DNA from: a virus
Direction: 5' to 3' (one strand)
Virus record (IMG/VR): IMGVR_UViG_3300032287_004484
Coordinates: 186,001 to 250,000 of that record
DNA: 64,000 nt
Shown here: positions 16,000 to 26,209 of the stretch, piece after piece
Layout of the letters: every line of letters starts with the position of its first letter
Position numbering within the stretch: the first letter of the stretch is position 1
The notes under the pieces: model-generated
The model's input: only the letters and a program-made list of their open reading frames with translations
Told to the model about the DNA's origin: nothing
Database searches by the model: none
Made by a program: the position numbers and the translations under genes

Positions 16000-18900
16000 A
16001 TGAATAATTTTACATATTATATAGAAAGAACAGTAAATTTAGCTGGATTTAAATCTGGAGGATTAATTTACAATTTAGCTCTCGCTATTTTACATGAAAT
16101 TCAAAATAAATCAACATCTGAACAAAAAGAACAATTAAGAGACGCAAATATACCTAATTTACAATCATTAATGAGCATAGTTGATAAAACAAAAAATCAA
16201 GTATCTAACATTGCTAGAAATTTAAACGAAACAGAATTACCACCATTACCTGGAAAAAAGAAAAGATCAATTAATTTTCATAATTATTCTAGATCAAAAA
16301 TCATTCAATCTTTTTATGTTAAAGTTTTACCTACTCATTATATTTTCTTAAACTTTTTAATAGAAAATGGTTATATTTCTGAAACTTTTAGTTCTAGTTT
16401 AAAACAAATTTATAACGCTCTTAATCAAATATACGCCAATCCTGATTTACTAGATAAAGAAAATCCCGTATTTGAAAAACTTATTTCGTTAGATGCTGAT
16501 GAAAAAGAAGTTCTTTATACTAGTGTTGAACAATATATAAATAAAGATAAAGTCATATCTAATCCAGTTGAAGTTGCTAAAATGATTCAATTATTATTTG
16601 ATAGAAAGGTAACAAGTGAATCTAATCAAAAAGTAAAAATAACTTATAATGAAGCGATAAGAGTTTATACTAAATTATCTCGCATGTTTCAAAAAATAAA
16701 AGATCTTTATTCTCAGCAAGGTGAAAGTTATGGTTTTTCTAATAAAGAAATAGAACTTTTAGCTTCTGCTATGGAATATAATTTAAGAAATCCAGACGAT
16801 ATTGAGAAAACATCAAAATTCTTTTCTGATAAAAAAGAAGAATTAACAAAAGCTTTTTCAACATCAATTGGCGATTTTTTATCTGACTATAAAACAAAAC
16901 AAAAAACTAATCCTGAATTTAGTAGTAAAAATTATAATGATTTGACTAAATATGGGGTTAATACTCCAGAAAAAGCAGCTGAGTTAATTGACCTTATTGC
17001 TACTAGGAAAAAAAGTGCTGATATAAAAAGATTTAATCAAATTATAAGTTTATTAATAGAAATATATGCTCCTAAAGAAAATATTTCTAAAGACGATGAT
17101 GATATAGAGGCTGAAAGAGCAGGTTTAAATGAATTACCAACTCAAATACCTTTTGAAAGAATACCTCATAAAGTAAAAGATGGTAACTTTAAAATACCAG
17201 ATGCTTTTGATAGATTTATAAATATTACTGGTAATAAAAAATTATATCTTCAGGGTAAAGAAGATATAACTGAATTAGTTAAAGAGTATGCTGAAGCATA
17301 TGGTGATGAAATTAAAAACGTAACTAAACAAGTAACTACTTTTGGAGATACTAGAACTCTTAATATATTAATGAATACAATTATTGATGAAAAAGATTCT
17401 AGCATGGGTCCATCTGCTTTATCTCAATATGGTGATCCGTATGCTGCAGAGGTAAGTAAATTAAAAAAAATTAATTTAGATATATACCGATATCTTGAGG
17501 ATTTTCAAAAAGGTATAGTTAAAAAGAATGAGTTAATTACTTTTATTAAAGATATTCAAGAAGAAACAATTACGCAAATACTTTATCTTTATAAAAAAGA
17601 TGCTAAATCAATTAGGGACATTAAAAAATCAGATATAATCCCTATTTTTAAAATAATATATGATAGTAAAGAAGATAAAACTATTGCTAAGGGAGTTAAA
17701 GAAGTCCTTAAATTAATTAATAGAATATTAGAAAGTTATAGAGAAGAAGTTGATTTATCTCAATATTTTAAAATTAACCCAGAAACTAAAGCCCCTAGAA
17801 AACCATTTATGTATTTAGATGATTATAAAGATAAAGCAACTGGAAAAATGGTTAAAGAACTTTTACCATTTTGGTTTAATCCAGAAGATCCATTTAATAA
17901 AAAAGTATGGTTTTTTACACAAAATGAAATAAAATTAATTCAAACGATATTAAAGACTAGAAACCTTTTAGCTGGTGGTGCTTCTAATAGCGATATGGAT
18001 GAAATATATTTAGATTTTATTACTATAATGAGATTAGCACTTAATGGACACTTAAAGAAAAAAACTGGCGAAGATAGTTATGAATCTCTTAATATAGAAG
18101 ATTTAAATGAAGAATCACTTAAAAAAATATTAGTTCAATATCGCGCAGATTCAAAAAAAGAATTTGAACAACATCGAATTGATAGAAAGAAAGAAGCAAG
18201 AATGGTCGGAACTGTTAAATCATCAGAAAAATTAAAAGAACAAAAAGAGTTAGGAATAAAAACTTATAGTAAAGCAGATGTTGCTACTTTTAAAAGAGAA
18301 TTAAAAAAATTAAATAAAATCATTGAAATTACTAAGAGTGAAGATTTAGATGAATTATTAAGTGATTATTTTAGGATTGATTATATAAAGAAAAATTCTA
18401 TAACTAAAGAAGTTGAGTATGATGAATTAAAAAAATTCTATGAAACTTATAATAAAATAATTAAAATTAAAACAAGTTTTAGTAATATTAGTCAACATAT
18501 TCGTCAAAAACCTTCTGGAGATGCCGAAATAAAGGATTTTTTAATAAAAACATTTAAAAGTAGATTTATTGTTAGTGATAGTGATATTAAACTTGCTAAA
18601 TCTATTTTCAAAGAAAATGAATCTGTAAGTTTTTTTAATATTAAATTTTTTGTTAAAGATTTTTTAGCTGCTAAAAATAAACAAATTGAAGATATAGCTG
18701 GTAGACTTAAAACAGATATTAATATTATAAACTTACCAGAATTAGATGATAAAAACATTGCAATTTTTTTGAAAAAAATATTTAAAGGTATGGAAAAACC
18801 TACACCTGAAGATATTCAAATTGCTAGAATAGTATTTGATAGAAATGATCCAGAAACTGTAAAATTAGAAGGAAAAATTAACGTAACTTTTTTTAAATTA

Positions 18901-20340
18901 ACTTTTGAATATTTTTCTCAGTTAAAAGAAGCTGATAGAAAAATAGCTGATATTGATAGAATTAAACAGATTGTTGGTAAAGAAACTGTTGCTGATATCA
19001 TTTCTCCAAATTCAACTTCTAAATATTCTAATATACTTTATTTAGAATTAACAGATTTATCTAAAGAAATTAAATTTTCAAGATCTTCTACTCCAATTAC
19101 AATGATTCTTTCTCCTGATACAAAAGATGGTGATTCTGGATCTTATAAAATTTATGTATCAAAACATTACTTAGATGATTTTTTAATTAAAAACGATTAT
19201 CTTTCTTCAGAAGATTCTAATAAAAAACTAAACGATAAAGAAATAACAGTTGAAGGTGTTGATATTAATCAAGACGAAAAAGTTTTAGTTATTAATGGAA
19301 AATATGAAACTATTTTTACTCCTTATAAAGGAGAATTAACAGTTGATGATATTTATAATATTTATTATGGACAAGATGATTTAACTAACCCAATTGAAGA
19401 TCTTAAAAATGCAAAAACGGCAGAAGAAGTAATGGGTGCTATTAAAAAGAATAGAAAAAAGGTTCTTGAATTAGAAAGAACAGGAATGAAACTTCAACAA
19501 AAAGCATCTGGACAAAAAGTTGATAAAATGAGATATATTGAAGATGAATTATTTTCTAATTCTAAAGAACTTTTAGACTTATTTCAAAAAAATTCAGATT
19601 TAATGATATCATCTTTACCAACAGTTTCTTCTAAACAAGTTTCTAAAACTAAAAGTAATATTGAAAAATTCAAAGAAAAAATTGATTCTGAAATAGATGC
19701 ATATAGAAAATTAATTTATTTTTATAGAGATAGTATTAATGATGTGGCTGGATCTAAAAAAATTGAAAATATAGTTGAGAAAATTAAAGAAAAAGCAAAT
19801 CAAGTTGTTAAATTTTTCTTTAAATTTTATGATAATTATATTAATCAATTTTTTAAATTATTAATTGATTTAATTAAAGAAAAAAATCGTTACTTTTTAT
19901 CTATTGAACAAACAAATAGTGGAAGTAAAATGGTTACAAAAATAATTTTTAATAAATCTTTATATAGTAGAGGAATGTATTCTACATCATATGAAAGCAG
20001 AATTAAAGATATAAACGATTTTATTGAACATTATGCTAATTTTAATGTTTCATCTGATAAATTTATTTTACTAGATATTAAAGATTTACAAGAAAAATTT
20101 CTTTTTATTCAAGAAGAAATGGAAGGATTTTTAAGTCTTGTTGAAAATGATTCATCTAATACAGAAAGCGTAGCATCTAGTGCTGTAGATATTGAATTAG
20201 AATCTAATCAAAAATCAATAATTACAAATAGAGCGGTTTTAGTTGAAAACTTTGAAACAGGATATAAAAAAGTACAAATATTAAAACCAAATAAATTAAT
20301 TATTTTACATGATATAAAATCTAAATATGAAATTAAATAG
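16000..20340 (+). CDS. giant hypothetical protein, probably virion-associated
   Basis: 1446 residues, Lys/Asp/Glu/Ile-rich, predicted almost entirely helical with long coiled-coil stretches and no membrane segment or catalytic motif that I can see. AGGAGA precedes the ATG. It overlaps the neck-protein candidate by 14 bases and starts the 16-30 kb run of very large low-complexity genes. Unlike the next three large proteins it lacks a clear hydrophobic-x-Glu leader. A structural, core or ejected protein is likely from context only. Confidence 0.75.
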   Translation: MNNFTYYIERTVNLAGFKSGGLIYNLALAILHEIQNKSTSEQKEQLRDANIPNLQSLMSIVDKTKNQVSNIARNLNETELPPLPGKKKRSINFHNYSRSKIIQSFYVKVLPTHYIFLNFLIENGYISETFSSSLKQIYNALNQIYANPDLLDKENPVFEKLISLDADEKEVLYTSVEQYINKDKVISNPVEVAKMIQLLFDRKVTSESNQKVKITYNEAIRVYTKLSRMFQKIKDLYSQQGESYGFSNKEIELLASAMEYNLRNPDDIEKTSKFFSDKKEELTKAFSTSIGDFLSDYKTKQKTNPEFSSKNYNDLTKYGVNTPEKAAELIDLIATRKKSADIKRFNQIISLLIEIYAPKENISKDDDDIEAERAGLNELPTQIPFERIPHKVKDGNFKIPDAFDRFINITGNKKLYLQGKEDITELVKEYAEAYGDEIKNVTKQVTTFGDTRTLNILMNTIIDEKDSSMGPSALSQYGDPYAAEVSKLKKINLDIYRYLEDFQKGIVKKNELITFIKDIQEETITQILYLYKKDAKSIRDIKKSDIIPIFKIIYDSKEDKTIAKGVKEVLKLINRILESYREEVDLSQYFKINPETKAPRKPFMYLDDYKDKATGKMVKELLPFWFNPEDPFNKKVWFFTQNEIKLIQTILKTRNLLAGGASNSDMDEIYLDFITIMRLALNGHLKKKTGEDSYESLNIEDLNEESLKKILVQYRADSKKEFEQHRIDRKKEARMVGTVKSSEKLKEQKELGIKTYSKADVATFKRELKKLNKIIEITKSEDLDELLSDYFRIDYIKKNSITKEVEYDELKKFYETYNKIIKIKTSFSNISQHIRQKPSGDAEIKDFLIKTFKSRFIVSDSDIKLAKSIFKENESVSFFNIKFFVKDFLAAKNKQIEDIAGRLKTDINIINLPELDDKNIAIFLKKIFKGMEKPTPEDIQIARIVFDRNDPETVKLEGKINVTFFKLTFEYFSQLKEADRKIADIDRIKQIVGKETVADIISPNSTSKYSNILYLELTDLSKEIKFSRSSTPITMILSPDTKDGDSGSYKIYVSKHYLDDFLIKNDYLSSEDSNKKLNDKEITVEGVDINQDEKVLVINGKYETIFTPYKGELTVDDIYNIYYGQDDLTNPIEDLKNAKTAEEVMGAIKKNRKKVLELERTGMKLQQKASGQKVDKMRYIEDELFSNSKELLDLFQKNSDLMISSLPTVSSKQVSKTKSNIEKFKEKIDSEIDAYRKLIYFYRDSINDVAGSKKIENIVEKIKEKANQVVKFFFKFYDNYINQFFKLLIDLIKEKNRYFLSIEQTNSGSKMVTKIIFNKSLYSRGMYSTSYESRIKDINDFIEHYANFNVSSDKFILLDIKDLQEKFLFIQEEMEGFLSLVENDSSNTESVASSAVDIELESNQKSIITNRAVLVENFETGYKKVQILKPNKLIILHDIKSKYEIK

Positions 20341-21103
20341 TGTATCTTTTCCATTAGATTATACTCACTCTTATTGGAAGGAAAATTTTTCCTTCCTTAA
20401 GGGATATATCATGCAATCCTTAGGACACCCGATAATTCGTATAGAATTATCAGAATCTATGCTTATTCAGGGTATTCATGATTCTATAGCACAATATTTT
20501 AAATATGCTAACGATATTACATCAATTGAATTTGAGTTACTTAATGTTGGAAATGATAATGAAGTAATTTTACCAAGTCATATTGAGATAAATCTAGTGA
20601 AAGATATAGTATTTAGTGAAAATAGTAATGCTTTTGGATTCGTTAATCCAATAGACGAAGGTATATACGCAGCACTACCTATGAGTTCTTTTATTAACAT
20701 TAATGGTGGAACTTTAGATTTAGGTCAGTATTATATGGCTCGTCAGCAATTAGAAGATGCTAATGTAATTACTGGTAGAAAAAAATATTGGGAATTTATA
20801 AGTGGAAAGATAAAATTATTTCCTACTAAAGTTAATGAGAATGTTGGACAAGTTGGAATCTTATACGGTAAAATACCAACACCTCAAGAAATTGAAAGTG
20901 ATGATTGGATTAGAAGATATTCTGTTTCTAGTTCTAAAATAATGTTAGGAACTATCAGAAGAAAATTCAGTGGATTCGCAGCTGCTGGTGGACAAGGTAC
21001 TAGTGATGGTAGTGATCTTATTAATGAAGGAAAACAAGAACAAACTGATCTTATTCAAGAATTAAAAGACGCTAGAGCATCGTTAAGAATGTTCCAAGAT
21101 TAA
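20327..21103 (+). CDS. neck protein candidate, gp13-like
   Basis: 258 residues. FLKGYIMQSLGHPIIRIEL followed by helical sequence resembles the N-terminal pattern of T4-type neck proteins (a helix, LG-x-P, then an acidic beta strand and an AI-helix). DDWIRRYSVSSSKIMLGTIR fits their conserved C-terminal helix. The ATG at 20327 overlaps the upstream gene; an alternative ATG at 20411 follows AAGGGA, but starting there would remove the FLKGYI part of the pattern. A GGAAGGAAAA/TTTTTCCTTCC inverted repeat lies in the coding sequence at about 20377-20397. In T4 gp13 joins head to tail. Confidence 0.55.
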   Translation: MKLNSVSFPLDYTHSYWKENFSFLKGYIMQSLGHPIIRIELSESMLIQGIHDSIAQYFKYANDITSIEFELLNVGNDNEVILPSHIEINLVKDIVFSENSNAFGFVNPIDEGIYAALPMSSFININGGTLDLGQYYMARQQLEDANVITGRKKYWEFISGKIKLFPTKVNENVGQVGILYGKIPTPQEIESDDWIRRYSVSSSKIMLGTIRRKFSGFAAAGGQGTSDGSDLINEGKQEQTDLIQELKDARASLRMFQD

Positions 21104-21178
21104 AAAAAATTAAAAAAAATATAGAAGTTTAGTTAAATATAATATTAGAACATATCTATGCTATCACAGGATAATTGA

Positions 21179-24100
21179 ATGAAAGAAGAAAAAGAAATCA
21201 TATCAGAATATTTTACTAAACACTATCCAGAAAAAAGAAAAATTGTAATCAATGAAGTTGATGTTGGAGTAGCGGGTGATATAGCAGCTACTGCATCAGC
21301 TGGAGCAACTGGTCTTGGAACTGTAATTGGTTTTGGCGGATTAGCAATTATAGCTCTTATAGTTTATTTTCTTTTCTTTAATAAAAAACCAAATTATGGA
21401 TATTATTCTAATAGCATAAGTGATGACAAATTTTTTAGAGAAACAAATGATTCATTAGAAAAATTAATGAAAAATGAAATGTCTGATGAGGATAAAGAAT
21501 CGTTAAGTCAATATTTAAAAGATATTAAAAGCGTAAAAAAAGAAGATAATAATATCTTAAAATTCTTAAAAAAATTATCAGAAGTAAATACTGATGGCCT
21601 TAATAAAGAAACAATAAAAGGAATAGTTGACTTAACAGCAATATTAACAGACTTACAAAATAAAAAAAATATTGCTGATAATGAAATAAAATTAAGAGAA
21701 ATAGTTCTTAAAATACAAAAATCAAATCCTGAAAATAAAGACATTAAAAATACATCTGGTTCTATCTTAAATTCATTAGAAAATAAACAAGAAATAATTA
21801 ATAGATCAACTAAATATCAAAAATTAATTGCTAAATTATCAGCAACTAATTGGGGTAAAAAACTACCAACAGGTTTCTTTTCTGCTTTAATGATTTCTAC
21901 TCCTAAAAATGAAGCAGAAGATCTTATTAAAAAATCTAGAGAAATATCTAGTGATGATAAAAACGCAGAGAAATATCTAAAAGATAAATTATTTTTTGTA
22001 AAAGAAGATACTGGTGATGGTGTTATAATTAAAAAAACTGATAATGAAGAAACTAATGACGGAAAAATTGAAAGTTCTGGGGGTGTTTTAAAAATTTTAT
22101 TTAATGATGACAAGTTAAAAGATAAATTTTTAGAAGAAAATCTTTCTCTTGATGAGAAAAAATTAGAAGAATTTTTACAAGATTCAGAAATTAAAATTGA
22201 ATATAAAAAAGATTCTGAAGAAACAAAAGAAGAAAATATTAGCTTATCAAACGATTTAAAAAGTAATAAAAATAGAGAATTAAATATTACATTAAATAAT
22301 GATGGAACTTTTAAAGAATCAAAAGAAAAAACTAATTATAAAATAATATTTAATGCAGAATATAAAACTTTTGAAATAAGATCAAAACAAAAAGAAAAAG
22401 ATGCAGATAAATTTTCTAAAATTGAAAGTTCAATATTTGAGGCAGAAGAAGAAGAGTATCCTTATATTATCTTTACTGGAAAATATGAAATATCAGAAAA
22501 TAAAGTTATAATAAAAAATAGTAAAAAAGTTGACGATGGATTTTCTAAAAAAGAGCCACAAGAAGAAGTAGAATCTGAAATAGTAGAACCAAAACAACAA
22601 ACAACAAATAAACCTGAAGAACCCCAAGATAACGAACAAAAAAACGCGGAGAAAAAACCCGTTAAAGAAACTCTTGAAGATAATTCTAAAAAACCAAAAA
22701 CAAATTTAAACGATTTTATTGAAAAGAATTTTTTTATTTTTACAAATAAAAAATTAGAGCCAGTTAAAGATAAACCAAGTAATAAAAGTTATATTAGTTT
22801 TAAATTAGAAGAAGGTAACAGAGAAAAAGGAACTAATCGTAGATATGAAATTACAACTATAATTGTTCCAGAAGATTCAAAAGAAGCATTATCTTTAATT
22901 TATAATGAAAATGATTTAATTATAAAAACTAAAGGTTTAATAGCTGAAAGATCAAGAAGCAGTTTATTCTCAAATTTAATTAAAATTTTTGAAGCAGATG
23001 AAAAAGCACCAGAAGATTTTTTAAGTTCTGAAATGTCTACATTAAATTTTAAATATGAAACAAAAGACAGTATAGATTTAGATAAAATAAATACAGGTGA
23101 TGGTCAATTTATAATTACAAATCTATTTAAAAATAATCTTAGAAGCGATATTGCTGAAAAGATTTTTGATAAAAAACTTGAATTTTTTAAAGATCAAATT
23201 AAATCTAAAAAAACATACAAAGACCTTAGTGATTTTCAACAAGAAATAATAAGTTATAGTGAAAATTTTAGAAAATTAACGAATAATTTTAAAGAAAAAA
23301 TCTTTGATCCGTCAGAAAGATTTATACAGGATAATCTTTCAGATGAAATTAAAAAAATGAGCGATCAAAGTTTTCAAAATTTAGTTAAACTCAAAAAATA
23401 TAAAAATATATTAGAAAATTTATATAAAAAAGATAAAAAATATAACAATTTAAATAAAGGCCAGCAAAGATTAGTTAATTTAATTCAAGTAAGAATAAAT
23501 CAACTTCACGATCTAGAATTAGATTATGATAATACAAAAGGTGAACACTCTGATATTAATGATCTTATAAAAAATAATGGTGAATTTAAAGAATTAAAAA
23601 ATATTCCAAATAAAGATTTTTTTGAAAAATTAGATAACGATATTCAAAAATTAAATGTAACAAATATAAAAGAAGAAGCTTATCCTGAAGGAGCGGGTAT
23701 AGAAGATACAGAAGATGCCGTAGAACCCGTGGATTCAGATGAAGAAAATCTAGAAAATGATGAAGATCAACAACCGGCTTCATCTGCAAGTAAAGATAGT
23801 ATTATAAAAGAATTAACTGATTTAAAAGGTATTAGTGCTATTTCTTTTTTTGACGCTGATATTAAAGATGATAATAAAATATCACTTAAACAATTTGATA
23901 AAGAATCTAAAAAACCTTATTGGATAGCAATTTCACTAGAAAAAGAAGAAGAAGATAAAACTAGAATTTTTAAATTTATAATTTTTACAAGAAATAAAAA
24001 TGAAGAAATAAAAAAAATAGACAAGCAATTTGAAGTTATTTATGAGAATTTTTTACAAAAAATAAATGCAAAAGTCAATGCATTATTTTCTGGAGATGTT

Positions 24101-26209
24101 TCTGTTATGGATTCTGAAGTTTATAATGGAAAAATAAAATTAGTTGGTGATGTTTTAAGTTTTATTGAAATAAATAAAATTGAAGATAAAAAAACAAAGA
24201 AAAAAGAATCACAGTCTACATCTAATCAAGAAGCAGAACCAGAAGGAGAGGAAGAAAAAACACCACGAAAAACTCTATCTCCAAAAGAAATAATAGCAAA
24301 ATTATTTAAGTTTCTAAGTCCTAAAACAAGTAAAGAAGAAAAAAATAAAATAAAAAATGAAATTCCCAAAGTAATAGAGGATGGTAAGATTAATGCTATT
24401 GAGGTGCAAGAAATAGCAAATACAGCAAATTTCCAAGATCCATCTGAAATACTAATAAACGCTACACCAAATCCAATAAAACTAGAAGAATCTAGTGATT
24501 TTAAGTCTTTTAAAGGTAAAAAATTAAATCATTTTTTTGAACAAATTTTTTCAAAAGAAGTAAAAAAACAATTTTTCTATAATGAGCAAGACGATAAATC
24601 TTCAATAGAAAAAGAAAAAGCTCCTCCAAGTAAAATTACAACTGTAGATGATTTAATGGACACTTTATTTCCATCTAATGTATTTGTAATAAATTTAAAT
24701 GATGGTGAAAATAAAATAAAACAAGTTAATGATTTTAGTGAGAATGTTTTTAATGAATTACAAAATGGTATAATATTTTATAAAAAGAAAGATAAAGATT
24801 TTTATATAGGTCAATTAAAAATTAAAGATTTATCTATTTTTACTGAAAATAAAGTTTTATTAGAAACTTATTTTGATTTTAATAATGAAAATGAAGATCT
24901 TAAAAAGACTCTTAATGAAGCTGAAGAAGTGAAACACACTGATATTTTATCTGGATCACCTTGTGAAGTTAATATTGAATCTATAACTTCTATTGATTCT
25001 AAAAATAATATTATAACTAATTTTAAAATAACTGTTATTAAAAGAGGAATTGTAAGTTCTAATAAGTTTTTAAATAAATATACTAAAATAGATAAAGAAG
25101 AAGATAAAAAACTTATTAAAGATACTGCTAAAAAAGATTTAGAAGAAAAACCAATACAAGATCAAAAAAGTATAGAGCAAAAAGAAGTTACTAAAACAGC
25201 TGAAGTTACTTCTACAGATCAATATTTTATATCTTTAGATGATATTAAGAATAAAAAGAAAACAGTAACTGATACGGTTTCTGGAGAAGCAGGTATTATT
25301 TTTACTAAAACCAAGAATAATTTTATTGGTTATTTATGGTTAAAAGAACTTAATAAAGTAGATGAGTTAATTGGATTTAATGAAATTATTGCTTTACAAG
25401 ATTATTTTAATTTTTCATTACAAGATTTTATAATTACAGAAGAGATACAAATTAAAGATTATAGGAATAATTTTATTTCTAGTGGATCTTTAATTGTTGA
25501 AATTGTAAATAATGAAATTACTAAAATAATTTCTAAAGGTAATATTAAAGATTTCTATTATACAAAATTAGAAAAATCTAAACAAGATTTATTAAAATCA
25601 GAAATTGAAAAAACAAGTAAAGAAGCTGCTTATAAAAAATTTGGTTTAACTGATTTATTAACAATCGGAACTGAAACTGAGGAGCAGGCTGTAGAGTCTC
25701 CTACTGGATTTATTTCTTTAAAAGAATCTTCTAAAATAGGCAATTTAATTCCAAAAAATTATAGAAATATAGATCTTGTATTATCTAAAAAAGATTTTAA
25801 AGTTTATTATTTTATAAAATCAAGTGAAGATTATTATTATATTGAAATAGATAAACATATTTTTTATATTTTAAGTTTTATAATTAAAAATTTTAAATTT
25901 ACATTTGGAACTTCTAATTCTATTATAAATTTAGATAAAGATCTTGTTAATGGTGATATAAAATTAAAAGATTTAAAAATGATTTTAAAAACTCAAGTTC
26001 CAATAGATAAAAACATAAAAAAATTAAAATTTAAATTTGGTAAATTAGAAGAAAAAATTGTTGATGGTAATAAAATATCTTTTAAATTTCCAATCAATAC
26101 TTCTCTTCAACCAAAAATTGGTGAACCAAAAAAGATTCCACAAGAAAATAAAAAGCCAACTGTTGAATCAATTGAAAAATATATTATTGAAAGCATATGG
26201 AAAAAATAA
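21179..26209 (+). CDS. giant membrane-anchored protein with capsid-targeting-like leader
   Basis: 1676 residues. The N-terminus is a charged 26-residue leader ending KIVINE|VD. It is followed by a Gly/Ala-rich stretch and a strong membrane helix (IGFGGLAIIALIVYFLFF, about residues 55-72). The rest is Lys/Glu/Asp-rich with Pro/Glu linkers near residues 455-505 and 860-880. Two internal copies of a beta-rich unit (residues ~1167-1234 and ~1349-1414) share I-x-L-x-D-x2-NK-x-K-x-V, GIIF-x-K and YF-x-F. The gene is coupled to the next by TAATG. I infer a packaged protein released with the DNA; the family is unknown. Confidence 0.8.
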   Translation: MKEEKEIISEYFTKHYPEKRKIVINEVDVGVAGDIAATASAGATGLGTVIGFGGLAIIALIVYFLFFNKKPNYGYYSNSISDDKFFRETNDSLEKLMKNEMSDEDKESLSQYLKDIKSVKKEDNNILKFLKKLSEVNTDGLNKETIKGIVDLTAILTDLQNKKNIADNEIKLREIVLKIQKSNPENKDIKNTSGSILNSLENKQEIINRSTKYQKLIAKLSATNWGKKLPTGFFSALMISTPKNEAEDLIKKSREISSDDKNAEKYLKDKLFFVKEDTGDGVIIKKTDNEETNDGKIESSGGVLKILFNDDKLKDKFLEENLSLDEKKLEEFLQDSEIKIEYKKDSEETKEENISLSNDLKSNKNRELNITLNNDGTFKESKEKTNYKIIFNAEYKTFEIRSKQKEKDADKFSKIESSIFEAEEEEYPYIIFTGKYEISENKVIIKNSKKVDDGFSKKEPQEEVESEIVEPKQQTTNKPEEPQDNEQKNAEKKPVKETLEDNSKKPKTNLNDFIEKNFFIFTNKKLEPVKDKPSNKSYISFKLEEGNREKGTNRRYEITTIIVPEDSKEALSLIYNENDLIIKTKGLIAERSRSSLFSNLIKIFEADEKAPEDFLSSEMSTLNFKYETKDSIDLDKINTGDGQFIITNLFKNNLRSDIAEKIFDKKLEFFKDQIKSKKTYKDLSDFQQEIISYSENFRKLTNNFKEKIFDPSERFIQDNLSDEIKKMSDQSFQNLVKLKKYKNILENLYKKDKKYNNLNKGQQRLVNLIQVRINQLHDLELDYDNTKGEHSDINDLIKNNGEFKELKNIPNKDFFEKLDNDIQKLNVTNIKEEAYPEGAGIEDTEDAVEPVDSDEENLENDEDQQPASSASKDSIIKELTDLKGISAISFFDADIKDDNKISLKQFDKESKKPYWIAISLEKEEEDKTRIFKFIIFTRNKNEEIKKIDKQFEVIYENFLQKINAKVNALFSGDVSVMDSEVYNGKIKLVGDVLSFIEINKIEDKKTKKKESQSTSNQEAEPEGEEEKTPRKTLSPKEIIAKLFKFLSPKTSKEEKNKIKNEIPKVIEDGKINAIEVQEIANTANFQDPSEILINATPNPIKLEESSDFKSFKGKKLNHFFEQIFSKEVKKQFFYNEQDDKSSIEKEKAPPSKITTVDDLMDTLFPSNVFVINLNDGENKIKQVNDFSENVFNELQNGIIFYKKKDKDFYIGQLKIKDLSIFTENKVLLETYFDFNNENEDLKKTLNEAEEVKHTDILSGSPCEVNIESITSIDSKNNIITNFKITVIKRGIVSSNKFLNKYTKIDKEEDKKLIKDTAKKDLEEKPIQDQKSIEQKEVTKTAEVTSTDQYFISLDDIKNKKKTVTDTVSGEAGIIFTKTKNNFIGYLWLKELNKVDELIGFNEIIALQDYFNFSLQDFIITEEIQIKDYRNNFISSGSLIVEIVNNEITKIISKGNIKDFYYTKLEKSKQDLLKSEIEKTSKEAAYKKFGLTDLLTIGTETEEQAVESPTGFISLKESSKIGNLIPKNYRNIDLVLSKKDFKVYYFIKSSEDYYYIEIDKHIFYILSFIIKNFKFTFGTSNSIINLDKDLVNGDIKLKDLKMILKTQVPIDKNIKKLKFKFGKLEEKIVDGNKISFKFPINTSLQPKIGEPKKIPQENKKPTVESIEKYIIESIWKK

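Noticed and set aside
20377-20397. Inverted repeat as a terminator before the neck gene
   Set aside because: It lies inside the coding sequence of the neck candidate if the 20327 start is right, and has no T run; reported only as a note on the start choice.
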